Below the pieces are notes generated by a model. That model was not told where the DNA came from, made no database searches, and worked only from the letters and a program-made list of their open reading frames with translations. The translations under genes were made by a program, and so were the position numbers. Of a DNA stretch of 64,000 bases, positions 13,541-56,663 are shown one piece after another; within the stretch, counting starts at the first letter, position 1, and the number at the start of each line of letters is the position of its first letter. Origin of the DNA: Eutrigla gurnardus (Eukaryota > Chordata > Actinopteri > Perciformes > Triglidae); NCBI GenBank assembly GCA_963514095.1, contig OY741270.1:21544656-21608655 (forward strand), in the 5' to 3' direction.

Positions 13541-15240
13541 TTCAAATGTTGACAACAACACAGAACAAAGGACTGAAGAGCCAAAACAAAAAAAAGTTGG
13601 CTGCCATTTTGGGCCTTTTTTTTGGGGTTGTTTTTTTAAAACTCCTGGGCAATAAAGAAAAATCAGTCAGAACACATGATCGCATCTTTGCAATAAAGAA
13701 AATCCCTCGATGTAACTGGATATCGCTGGTTAAGCACTTGTGCACTTACGTTCAAATTAAAAGTCATTCAATCACTGGCTGCTTTTACAGTAGGCTCATT
13801 GTTGGTTGCTTTTCTTTTGAGTGAATCATTCTCGATGTCAGCTGAAGGCGACTCCCTGGAAACTTAAGTGTGCGGTTACAAAGCAAACATGTCGCTGATT
13901 TTCTTTTTCCTGGTGCGTCTCATTCAGTGTGCTGATTGTTGTCTGGACTCATCGTTGACACCCTTTTGTCTGGCCAGATTGTGACGCCGCGGCGTGACAT
14001 AGACGTGACGCAGAGGACGACACCCGCTCGTGACTTGAGCGCTCAAATTACATAATTTTTATGTCATTTCCGACAGATTGAGGCTGTGCCGATTCTTGGA
14101 AAATAAAGCTCCACTTTGCCCCTGAAATTCAGTGTGTTTATGCAGAGTGCGCCTTTTAAAAATAAAATATCCCAGAGGACAGTGTGTTTTGTAGTCGGCA
14201 CAGAAGAGCTCTCGTAGACGGCGTCAACCGATGTTATGCAAACACGAGAGTTCAACAAAAACCAGCACATTTGCATATTCTGGATCTGAAACGTGTTCTG
14301 CTTTTGCGCAGGCCTCATTTCTATCTCGCCGCTTTGATGTGGCTCATACATATTGACGACCCGCCGAAGACACCAACTATGTTAACTAAAGCGCGAGCTC
14401 AATTTGTGCATCCCCTTTAAAAAAAGAAAAAACAGGAAAAAAAAAATGGTGCATTAGTTTGTCCCATTTATATTTCCAGGGTTAATTAGCAAGTGAGAGA
14501 TTGGACAATTAGTTCATCCGTGCTAATTGATTATAATATTACAACTCTGTGATGATAGGATGAACGTAGACTCCCCGTTCCATATTCCTCTAAGGGATCC
14601 GATAATATATACAATGCTTCTGTGTAATGAGGGTTTTAAAAGACCGAATCAGCTGGGGGAAATTGTTAATTCAATTCCACTCAGATGATACGGAGTTTTT
14701 CAGGGCACAAATGACTCGGATTCAATCGCGGGGATCTGACGGAGCGGCAGTGTCCTTTTTGATTTTCGCCTCGTGTCAACACGGATGATGTAGATCACTG
14801 GTTTCGTTTCTGTCACTGGCACAATGGGATGTGAACTCTCAAAGACCTGATCGTATCTAGGTCATTTTCTCCTCCGCCTATAATTGAAAAGCCCGTTCCT
14901 CGTTTCATATCTGCAACGTGCAGCTTCGGAGGGGGAACGATTCAGGGAATGTGGAAGAAAATGAACATTTGTATGCGTTTTCCTCGGAGGCACAACACCG
15001 CCAGTGTCCATAATAAACCTGTGCCTCCCTCCCCTCATCCAACTGTACAGTCATACAGGACCACTTCTCTCCTCGGTTGTCAGACGTGTGGAGCGTGGAC
15101 CTCCAACACACCTCTCGCTGGTGGCCCCCCACTCGAGCTCCATCACGCTGTGACAGTCTGTCATGCGGTTGCTGCTGCAGGAATGAGTGCTGATGTGGTT
15201 CACCTGGAAAGTTCCACAGGAAGTGCTCAAACTCCCACTT
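13541..15240. other. Upstream non-coding DNA with paired octamer motifs
   Basis: ATGCAAAC at 14236-14243 and ATTTGCAT at 14269-14276 lie in opposite orientation 25 bp apart. 14450-14930 is unique sequence with repeated TTAATTAGCAAGTGAGAG- and GCTAATTGATTA-type homeodomain cores. No gene is recognised. Confidence 0.4.
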
Positions 15241-17100
15241 AGAATATGACGAATCAAAACAAAATGTTAAAAAAAAGTTACAGCAGTAACAAATTTTTGC
15301 TATAGTAAAAAAATGAGCTCAGATGCTAATTATGTATATTCTCAGCTATTACTCATATTTAAGAATCATTACCCCCCATTGTTCTAATGCGAGTCCGTAC
15401 TTATTTTATAATTTTTAGCCTCACAAGACGAACCATTTTGTGAGGAATGTCTCGAAATGTTCCTCCTGCAGGTGCAGCAAATAAAAACTAAGATCCATGT
15501 GTTAAATGCCAAAGTATTACACTTCTTTACTGTGCTTAATAATTAATAGCCCATCCCATCACCCTATGAATATTTACATGCAAAGTGTCCCTGGGAGCCT
15601 TCCGTATGCCAGAGGGAGGGAAGTCTTGTGTGTTTATAGCATTAAACACTCAAACATCGTCACCGAGCCCCATTTCGCCTCCAACCATGAAAAGCAGTCA
15701 CTAAAGCGTTGCGAGCATTTTATTTGTTGTTGCACAATGTAACCTATTCAACTTCCATTTAGACGTGGCAAGTCAAATTACAGGTACTCTCTCTGTGCTC
15801 GGCTGAAATCCCAGGACGCCGCTTGTCTGGCGGGGAACCGTGGAGGGAGCAGGAACGCCGGTTGTGTTTCCAGAGCGATGACATTGCTCATTGAGATCAC
15901 CTTCCACTTACTGTGTCAACGTGTCAAAGGTCTTGTTGTCGGCCCGGCCCCCGAATCGAGGCATCGGCAGGAGGAATAGCCGAAGATGTTGTATAAGGTG
16001 CGAGAGAAAAAAAGGGGCAGCTTGCTTATTTATAAAAGTTAATTTCCCCCTCTGCGACTTTCACGAAGAGGGAAATAAAATACAAATTATGAACGCCGGC
16101 TGCGGTTATCTCGGCTAATTATGCCGAGGACTTCGGACTTTTGCAACGCCGGGACGTTAACGCGCTATTCATCTCTAATCTTTGTGACCGGCTTCTGTTT
16201 ATTCATCCCTTTTGTATCCGCTCCTAAAAATACAGAATGCTGTCAGAGACGTTGGGAAAGCTGACAGCAGAATCACATTTCCAACCTCTGACGTTTTGAG
16301 GGAGACTCGATAGGTCCAGGAAATACAGCGGCATCCCTCCTGGTGACGTTGTGCTGCTGCCACCATAAAGGACACCACGAGCTAATAACGGACACGTAGG
16401 ATATGTAGTACAAATAAATCCACTGTTACGAGGTAACCTGGGCATGTTTGGCTCCGTCGCTTCCATGGGTGATGTTTATCTGGGAAGGGGAAGGCTGAGT
16501 GTTGTTGTTGCCTCTCCGTGGGTCCCCGAGCTCTCAGATCTCCTCTCCGTCTCCTGTGTGGATAAGTAGTGGCTGCAAAGGCAACGCCGGTCTTTGATAT
16601 TTCACTCCTCATTTGAATCAGTGGTCGCTTTATTTGACAATGCCAGGTAAATTACCTGGCGTACTCTTGCTTGATCATGTGAACTCCTGCAGAACCGGAG
16701 TGAAGGGAGGGAGCCGGGGGCCGTGGGTATCGGTGAGGAGATGGAAACAGGAACACATGAATGTAAAAATAAAAGAAGAAAAAAAAAAGGGAGGAAAACA
16801 AAACAAACTAACAAAAACATCTGCATTTGTTTACCTGCGTTAGTTTTCTTTAAGCTTTCCAAACACGGCTGTGTTGTGTCAAGCAAGTTGTGTGTGTGTG
16901 TGGTGTGTGTTTTTAAAAGTTCAGCTGCTATGTTTGGCTGCCGGGACGGTCCCATGCTGGGTGGGGGGCGTCAAGACACGGAGGGGTTACAGCATTAACG
17001 CATTGTCACCAGATAAGATGCACCAAGTGTGAGTTTATTATAACTCAAATGAATAGTTTTTGTCTCTTGGGCTCAGTCATTTGATTAGCTTCTAGTCTCT
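15241..17100. other. Upstream non-coding DNA, unique
   Basis: AT-rich at 15241-15560, then balanced, CpG-containing sequence at 15800-16620 with no long ORF. An A/G-rich patch lies at 16770-16815. Candidate regulatory DNA only; nothing specific is recognised. Confidence 0.45.
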
Positions 17101-17103
17101 GTG

Positions 17104-17125
17104 GTGTGTGTGTGTGTGTCTGTGT

Positions 17126-17159
<34 letters not shown>

Positions 17160-17182
17160 CTGTGTGTGTGTGTGTGTGTGTG
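17104..17182 (+). repeat. (GT)n microsatellite with TC interruptions
   Basis: About 79 bp of GT repeat interrupted by single C substitutions (TGTGTGTGTC motif three times), so probably an older, less mutable array. Confidence 0.95.
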
Positions 17183-17184
17183 AG

Positions 17185-18200
17185 AGATGATTCATTGAAA
17201 CCTTTTACTTAGCTCATGGGGCTTGTGTGTGTTTCACATCTGCACACATTTTGGAGAAAAAAAAAAGAGAGGAGCAAAGCGGGTGGCCGTTAAATGTTTT
17301 AATACCATTACACAAACGCATCATTACAAAATGTACAACAAATTCTCAGAGAACAAAGGATAATTTGTTACAACACGTGCATGACGCAGACTAAACGAGA
17401 TCCTGAACTTTTATATTTCAACATTTTTTTTATTTTTTTTTATTTACACACACTGTAGTGAGGGTTTGTATGTGGGATGGCTGGATGTGGAACCTTGTCA
17501 ATGATGTTTATTGAATAGGAGAGCAGTGTTTACTCTGTTGTGTGACTAGAATATCAAAGTGGGTCCCTCCATGTGAATGCAGCTGCGTTCAGGCTGACTG
17601 ACTGAGCTCTCCTTGGAGGGAGAGCAGTGGGCAACTTGGGCTTGGCCCTGAAGTTTTAACTCAAACACCGTGGGCAGCATTTTCTCCAAGAAATAACACA
17701 ACGCCTCTCTCCTCAAAAATGTGACTGAGCATTGAAAGCATTATCTATAAAACAGCATTTTTTTTTTTTATCACAAAAGTTAAGTCTAAGCAGCTGTCTT
17801 TATTGCCTCCACGTGAATGACATGTCATTGGAAGTCAGGCTAAATATAACCAATTTTCTTTTTTACAAAGTTATTCCTACCTTTATAAATGTATTGTGTG
17901 AATAAAGCAGCGTACATTCGTGTCTGTGCTGTTTGCCTGGTGTCCTCGGCACGAGTTGGGAGCCGATCTGCGGATCTACTTCCTCTCCAGCCTCGTTGAA
18001 ACGTCTCTGACACTCCCCGAGTTTGAACGCTGCATGCATTATGTCGGATCTGGACACGTTGAACAGTTTGCTGGCAATTGTATTCACTTTCAAATCATAT
18101 TGAAACCATGAAAACACCCCCCCTCTCTCTCTCTTCCTCCTCCTCTCCCCGCTTCCGCACTGGACAAACAACCCCAAGAGTGGAATTTCTATTCATTTCC
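17185..18200 (-). other. Unique block containing a minus-strand ORF of uncertain status
   Basis: On the minus strand 17863-18177 is open for 104 codons with fairly ordinary amino acid use (contains KVNTIASKLFNVSRSDIMHA and FKLGECQRRFNEAGEEVDPQ). Downstream on that strand an ATTAAA hexamer lies near 17299-17304. I recognise no domain, so it may be a conserved non-coding element that happens to be open, or the end of an antisense transcript. Confidence 0.25.
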
Positions 18201-19157
18201 AAGTGGAGAGGGGAATTAAGACAGTTTAATAAAAGGCTTAAACCGCCGAGGTTGTCTCTGCGGCGCCTAGAGCCATATTTCCTCTGATCAGCGGAGGAGG
18301 GCGACTTTATTGGACATGTTTCTATTTCCAAATCCGCATAACAGGCAGCGATGCATGTATTTCCTATAATGTAGATAAGGGAGAGAGGGTTTGATATGTA
18401 ATAAAAGGTGGGTCCGCGCTGCCTGTTTAAGCCCCTTAAGCCTGATAAATGATGAGCGACAGAGGCACAGCAAGAGGGTCACCGCTATTAACTCCTCGGT
18501 TTCCCGGCCTCCACTTAAACTTCTCTCAATTACATCTGGTAATGTGGCTGGATACGGGCCTTATAGGCTTCGACTTGTTCAATCTAACAGATATTAAAAA
18601 AGAAGAAGAAGAAGAAAAAAAAAAGAAATCATACGCAAATCTATAGCCTGTCCCTGAAGCCACGTGTTCAGAGGGAAACAGGGATTATCGTCTGCGGCGT
18701 TACTAACATGCACACCAGGTATTCGAGGACAAACACCCAACGCAAGCTCATTAAATCAGCATTTGGTGTATCCGCACAGGCGTTAACGACGCGCTCTAAT
18801 CTCGGCGGTGACCTGCTCAAAGCGTGTCACAGGCGAGCAGAGCCGCGGACACGAGACTCTTTGATTCTTTTTTTTCTTTTTTTTTACACGCTAGAAACAC
18901 GCACTCAGCTTTGAAATTCGTTTGGGGGGGTGACGAAAAAAATCGCAATGTATTTTAACATCTGATAGATTTGTTTTTATCGACACGACGAAGATTTTTA
19001 AGGACGCTATTATTTTTCAGAATCAATATGTGATTATAATAATGTTTATTGCTTTTTTATGCGCTGTTTTACCAAATCACAATATGAATAATTTATTTTT
19101 TTTATATTTTAGCCATCGCTTGAGTGGTATTTTAACATTATATTTTTTTTCACATGC

Positions 19158-19189
<32 letters not shown>

Positions 19190-20385
19190 ATCAATATTAA
19201 AATAATCATATGCATCAGTGTGTTTTGGCTGCGTAATAAGCCCATGTCTAACTGATTTGGATTTATATATTGGCCCGGCCTGCATTGAAAAAATAATTGA
19301 AAAATCTTGTAAATTTACGATTTCAAAACAATTAGTTCACACGTAATTAAAGACAAGCTACGGTTAATAAAGTCCGTATTTTCTAGTTTTTTTTCCCCCT
19401 CCCTGAAGGCTGTGAACAGTTAAACCGAATTCACGGTGGAAGCTTTGCCAGCAAACACATTCAGAATTGTACTCTGAGAAACAAACTCTCGATTTGAACA
19501 CTAATACTAAATCTGTATTTTATAAATCCATATTTTACAGCTACGTGTCTAGGATGTAATCATTGGCCATTCATAATTTGATTGCACTCCTTTTCATTTA
19601 AATTTTTAACACGTGATTTTGTTGGTATTCGTGTTACTTTTAAATGTTTTATTTTGTTTGTTTGATTTTTGTGGGCCTTCAACTCATTTATTGCAAAGCT
19701 TTCGACAGCTCTGCTTCGTCTGCGGCCGCCAGGTGTCGCTCGAGGGCCGCATAATTCCTCGTGAGTCAAGAAAAAGGAAACAGCCACAGTTGCATTTGGT
19801 GTTGGCCTCCTCTCTTTCTCTCTCTCCCCCCCTCCTCCCTTTACTCACCCTTTGACACCAGACTCTGAGAATCGGTGGAGGGGAAAATGAGGCTTTGGAG
19901 CTGAAGAATTTACAGTTAGTCGCGAAACTTTTACAAGTATTTGAGTTGCTCACTCCACTTTCTGAAACCCCGTAGTCACATTTCACCGCGGGGGTCAAAA
20001 AGAGTTCAGATTCGGATGACTGAGGTAATGCTTTCTGCGCGAGGAATAGACTCTAAGTTATTATAAACAAATCATAAATATACAGCCCGTCGAGAAACAT
20101 GTCTGCAACACGTGGGCAATCTAATGCAGATGATCAAAAGAGTCGTTGCCTTCCCTACACTTGGAACAACGTTAAGCTGCATTACTTTCATTTTGTGCAT
20201 ATATTTATCATTTTTAATTATGCATCAGCATCTGCATTTTTTTTTAATCTTCAAACTGCTGCGAAATCAGAAGAAAAACGGACAGGCTTGCGAGCTTTAT
20301 TTATTTTTTATTCTTATTTTTTTTAGATACTTCACGGCAGTCTATGATTCTTATCTGAGCGTCTCCATGCATTAGCCGCGCGCTC
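18201..20385. other. Upstream non-coding DNA; AT-rich with (AAT)n
   Basis: 18180-18560 and 18660-18860 are balanced and CpG-containing. 18900-19560 is strongly AT-rich, with an (AAT)n array at 19158-19188 and poly-T runs. 19690-19760 is again CpG-containing. No exon is supported. Confidence 0.5.
19158..19188 (+). repeat. (AAT)10 microsatellite
   Basis: Uninterrupted AAT trinucleotide array in AT-rich DNA. Confidence 0.95.
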
Positions 20386-20393
20386 ATTTGCAT
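20386..20393 (+). promoter_or_regulatory. Octamer (POU factor) motif
   Basis: Exact ATTTGCAT in the context CGCTCATTTGCATAATCTCA, about 3.6 kb upstream of the meis2 start. Binding is inferred from the motif only. Confidence 0.3.
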
Positions 20394-20718
20394 AATCTCA
20401 AACACTGAAGAGGGGCCAAAGAAGAACAAAGTTACAAACAAGATTAGGGCGATGTTATTTGTTCCTGCGGTTGAGCGCCAATTGTTTCTCCAGGAGTGTT
20501 TAAGGTCACTAAGAGGATTTGAAGCTCGTTTCATATCGGTGATCTTTTTGAGGGAATTAAATCAACAATGCTTTTTTTTTCTCTCTCTCCATATTTAGCA
20601 ACAGGCTTGTGTATGTGTGTGTGTGTGTTGGGGGGGTGAACAACCGAGCCCTGCAGGGCAGCAGAAAGGGGGAAGAGGGTTTGTAAGTCCTGCAGAGGAG
20701 TAAACAGTGGACGCTCGG

Positions 20719-20739
20719 TGCTGCTGCTGCTGCTGCTGC
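20719..20739 (+). repeat. (TGC)7 trinucleotide repeat
   Basis: Seven perfect TGC units in non-coding DNA upstream of meis2. Confidence 0.9.
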
Positions 20740-21004
20740 GGATCTGGTGCACCTTTTAGGATGTGACATGCGGTGGATCTTTAGCCTGGTGATTGTCCCA
20801 GTAGTGTTTTCCTTGAAATGGATCCTCTTCCCCTCCCCTAATGAATCCAAACGCAGCTGGCCATGTCCCGCACGGACACCGAGAGCTTTAACCCTAAACT
20901 GACCTCAATTTGACACCACCAGATGAAATTTTACCGCCTGTTAATGCCATCCACTGATTTTCTTATTTTTGTTCCCTTCGTATGCGTAAGAGTCGCGTGC
21001 GCAC

Positions 21005-21008
<4 letters not shown>

Positions 21009-21036
<28 letters not shown>
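21009..21036 (+). repeat. Poly(A) tract of about 28 bases
   Basis: Uninterrupted A run preceded by CCTTT. There is no adjacent retrogene-like sequence, so it is not clearly a retroposon tail. Confidence 0.85.
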
Positions 21037-21040
<4 letters not shown>

Positions 21041-21560
21041 TGACAACGCGCGAGCCACTTTGTAAGAAATGAAAAACTCCCTTAAAAGGCGTAATTGTCT
21101 GTGAGAGGTGTCCTCCTGGAATGATCCGGGCTTGTAAACGCGCTCAGTTTGTACGCAGGGGGAGTCGAAGTTTACGCAGGTCTCGTTTATGAGGAAAATT
21201 AATTTTAATCACCTATTGAATGAACGGCGATTAAAATAAAATTAGGAAATTAAAACGCCGACTCGCGCAATGCCGCCGTCCAAACGCTGTTATTACGCGA
21301 AATGAACCCATTTCGCGAAGCCAAATGTCGTTAATGGTGGCGTCGGCGCGTTTAGGGGGGCTTCCCGTTAATTACTCAAATAAACAGTTCGCAAAAGAAA
21401 AGGAGTTCGGGAAACGTCCGCGTCGTTAGGAGTCGTTGCTGGAAGTTTTATAGGAAAAGGACGCGTTTCTGCGGAGCGGTGCATTGGACACGCATAATTA
21501 GCCTCTGCTATTTTCACACGCTCGTCGGGTGTTTACATCACTCTCCTCGGGGGCAAATCA
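21037..21560. promoter_or_regulatory. CpG-dense segment about 2.5 kb upstream of meis2
   Basis: I count about 28 CpG in 21241-21480, roughly twice the number expected from its base composition, including CGCCGACTCGCGCAATGCCG. Most of the window is CpG-poor. No ORF explains it. It could be an unmethylated island, an alternative 5' exon or promoter, or a Polycomb-type element of a developmental gene. Confidence 0.45.
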
Positions 21561-23002
21561 CATATTTCCACAATAATGCGGAGGGGAAGAAATTGCTGCA
21601 AAGATATGCAAGTATGTGTATTTAAAAAATCTTTTTTTAAGGATACTAGTTCGCGTTAACGGCAGAATAAACGTCCGCGTGAGAATATAGTGTATTTTTT
21701 ATTATTATATCCAGCCTCAAAACTTTCCCTTCACTGCGCCGTGAAAGGACGCGTGCCACAACAACAAAAAAGCAGTAGATCCAGTAAGGTTTGTGCTACT
21801 TACCATAGTTGTCCAAAGGAGGAAGATGGAGAAAAAAAAGTCAATGTGAACGATAGTATTTAGCTTATGAAAATATCAGTCTTCAATAGTAGAGTCTGCA
21901 TGCCGGGCTGGTTGTGTTTACAGAGTGTAGGAGAGACTTGGAGACGGTGAGTGCCTTGGCTCTCTGCGCACCGCTCTGCAGCTCCTTCCCGGGGTATTGC
22001 ACGTTGAAATGTCCACACAGCCGTTTGTCAAACCCTGCAGAGTCCTACACTTCCCACCCACCCCCCCTTTATGCCAACAAACATAACTGTTGTCACGGTT
22101 TCATTTATTGAATCGTTTTCCTTAAATAGAAGACGACGAAGAAGAAAACTACTACTTCTGCAATCGACCTCAAGCAACTCTGTTTGCTATTTTGTTTGTT
22201 GGGAGAGTTTATTGACCCTCCAGTGGGAGCCACAGCCCCATCTCCCTGAGCGTGTCTACCTTCATCCTAACCTGTGAATAATTAATTTCCACCATCCAAA
22301 AAAAAAATGTCTTTATGTGAGAACCCATCAATACAGCCGTGATGCCACATTAGCACTGATGGAGCTAAATATTAAAGGGGATAGATGGCCTGCTTCTGTT
22401 TTTTTTGTGCGTAAAAGTGTCCAGTGCTCCAAAAAGGGGGCTCCACTGCAAATCGATGGCCGGAGCCGTTGCTCCTCCTCTAAACTTCAATCTCCCCACA
22501 TGATTGATGATCTCGGGGAGCTTTGATAATTGACTACTCTGAGGTAAGGCACGGATTTCCATCAAGAGAAGGGATTGGACGAAAGAAACGTACAAAATTA
22601 CTTTCTCCACAAAGGTTTTTTTTCTCTCTCCCCCTCTTGGAAAAGTTCATTCTTGGCTTAGAGGGGTGCTGTGTGTCGTTTAATTTGCTAAAAAAAAGAG
22701 AGAGAGAGAGAGCAATAATTAGCTGTAAGATTAGGAGGTATTACTGAGATATTAGGCACACCAGCTTACAACCACAAAACAGATAACAAGTACGCGTCAT
22801 GCTCATATATTAAACTCAACATTCATCAAATGTCCCGAGGATGCTTTATAACATCCATTCATTCTATCCCAGATTCATGCTCAAAAGTTGAAATATTCCC
22901 TCAATGTTGCGTTTTACTTGTGCGTAAAAAGTTGGAACGCGTCATGCGTAAATCTGCTTCCAAAATCAAACTTTCCCTATCGCATATGACGATTCGTGTG
23001 TT
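21561..23002. other. Non-coding DNA between the CpG-dense segment and the promoter
   Basis: Mostly unique sequence with short A and T runs and a (GA)n patch at about 22698-22711. 22780-22990 is AT-rich with scattered CpG. No exon recognised. Confidence 0.5.
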
Positions 23003-23550
23003 TTAATTCAGCCGGTGTTGTGTTTGATTGAACTCCGCAGCCGAAGTGTCTCGCGCTGGTAAACCTTCCTCGTTCAGCCCCCCTTGTACTTTCTTTCTTT
23101 CTTCTTCTCTTCTTCGTATTCTTCTTCCTCGTGGCGAAAAAAGGGGGAATTGGGTGGGAGTTTGAGCTGTGTTGGTTTGGCTTTTACCCCCAGTGTGGAG
23201 TTGAAGCCGTCCCCGTGCCTCGCATATACTCTGCATATCACAGGATTTGGTCTCTCCTCTCTCTTTTCTGGAGCTGCTGTAGGACTGGCTATGGCCACCG
23301 CTACTTCCGGGATCCGTCATTTCATTCGCCCACCGCTCAGCGCTGCGAACTGACTCTGTTTCTATAAGCAAGCTAGCAGCCAACCTGCCAACACTCGCTG
23401 ACACTCACTCATCTCAGTCTCGCCAGATAGACGAAATACCTACGGGGGGAAAAGAAAGGGAAGATCCGAATCGCAATCTCTTAATTTCTACTGCTTTTTT
23501 TTTTTCTTCTTCTCCTCCTCTCGTTTTTTTTTTTTTTTTTTTTTTTTACA
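23003..23550 (+). promoter_or_regulatory. meis2: Candidate meis2 proximal promoter region
   Basis: This is the stretch just upstream of the leader. It has a C/T-rich segment (about 23085-23130), a TATA-like TATAAG at 23363-23368 after TCT, and an initiator-like TCAGTCT at 23414-23420 (about 50 bp from the TATA-like box, so the two are not well spaced as a pair). It ends in (T)24. ORFs of up to 133 codons on either strand here are low-complexity and overlap each other. Placement is inferred from position before exon 1. Confidence 0.4.
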
Positions 23551-23607
23551 GTGATAATAAAACAAGATAGCGATCTGGAGGCATTAAAGGAGACGCGGAC
23601 TTGCGGG

Positions 23608-23622
23608 ATGAAAACGGACTAA
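23608..23622 (+). other. Upstream ORF 1 in the meis2 leader (4 codons)
   Basis: ATG AAA ACG GAC TAA, a minimal upstream ORF about 0.4 kb before the main start. It counts only if this region is in the mature mRNA. Confidence 0.35.
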
Positions 23623-23693
23623 AAAAGATTCGTCCTTCTCTTGAACATCATCACCAACCGTCATTCATTCATTACCTTGACAACCTCTGGCTT

Positions 23694-23703
23694 TGATTGA
23701 CAG
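23694..23703 (+). promoter_or_regulatory. PBX-MEIS/PREP composite binding site
   Basis: TGATTGACAG is an exact match to the established heterodimer site: PBX half TGAT directly joined to the MEIS half TGACAG. It sits in the leader about 300 bp before the meis2 start codon and continues into an E-box (CAGCTG). It suggests that Meis2 with PBX regulates its own gene; occupancy is inference. Confidence 0.55.
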
Positions 23704-23721
23704 CTGGAGTGGCAAAAAGCC

Positions 23722-23772
23722 ATGAGACACGACAGTTTAGTTACATGCAGGTTGTTGATGGGCCGATTGTAA
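23722..23772 (+). other. Upstream ORF 2 in the meis2 leader (16 codons)
   Basis: ATG at 23722 opens a frame MRHDSLVTCRLLMGRL ending at TAA. It begins 19 bp after the PBX-MEIS site. It could lower translation of the main ORF; there is no evidence for a functional peptide. Confidence 0.4.
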
Positions 23773-23854
23773 CCTTCACTTTGGCGCATTTTTCCCTGTT
23801 TTTTTTGGTTGCCGAGGAAAGAGGGGAAAACAAGAAAAATTGCAAAACTCCCCA

Positions 23855-23890
23855 ATGCTACGGCTTCAACCGAACCACACTGGCGAATAG
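23855..23890 (+). other. Upstream ORF 3 in the meis2 leader (11 codons)
   Basis: ATG at 23855 gives MLRLQPNHTGE then TAG, ending 115 bp before the main start. That distance is compatible with re-initiation. Confidence 0.35.
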
Positions 23891-24005
23891 GAGAAGTCGC
23901 AAAGTTGGTTGAGAAAAAAGGAATCTTCGCCTCTAAATCACTTTCTAAACGGGACTGGGATATTAAATATACGACAGATTCAGGAGTTTATTGGAGCGCA
24001 GCCTG

Positions 24006-56663
<32,658 letters not shown>

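Larger units (their letters stand above)
23552..24005 (+). other. meis2: Probable meis2 5' leader (untranslated)
   Basis: This non-coding sequence lies directly before the MAQR start. It contains three short upstream ORFs, a PBX-MEIS type site and an in-frame stop at 23964. Its left edge is set by a T24 run plus ACAG ending at 23551, which has the form of a splice acceptor. The leader could therefore begin at a 5' non-coding exon further upstream, or simply continue through. The transcription start is not determinable by reading. Confidence 0.6.

Noticed and set aside
23003..23404. Minus-strand ORF of 133 codons opposite the promoter
   Set aside because: It runs through a C/T-rich tract, with competing ORFs on the + strand; nothing is recognisable. 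Probably chance openness in GC-richer promoter DNA.
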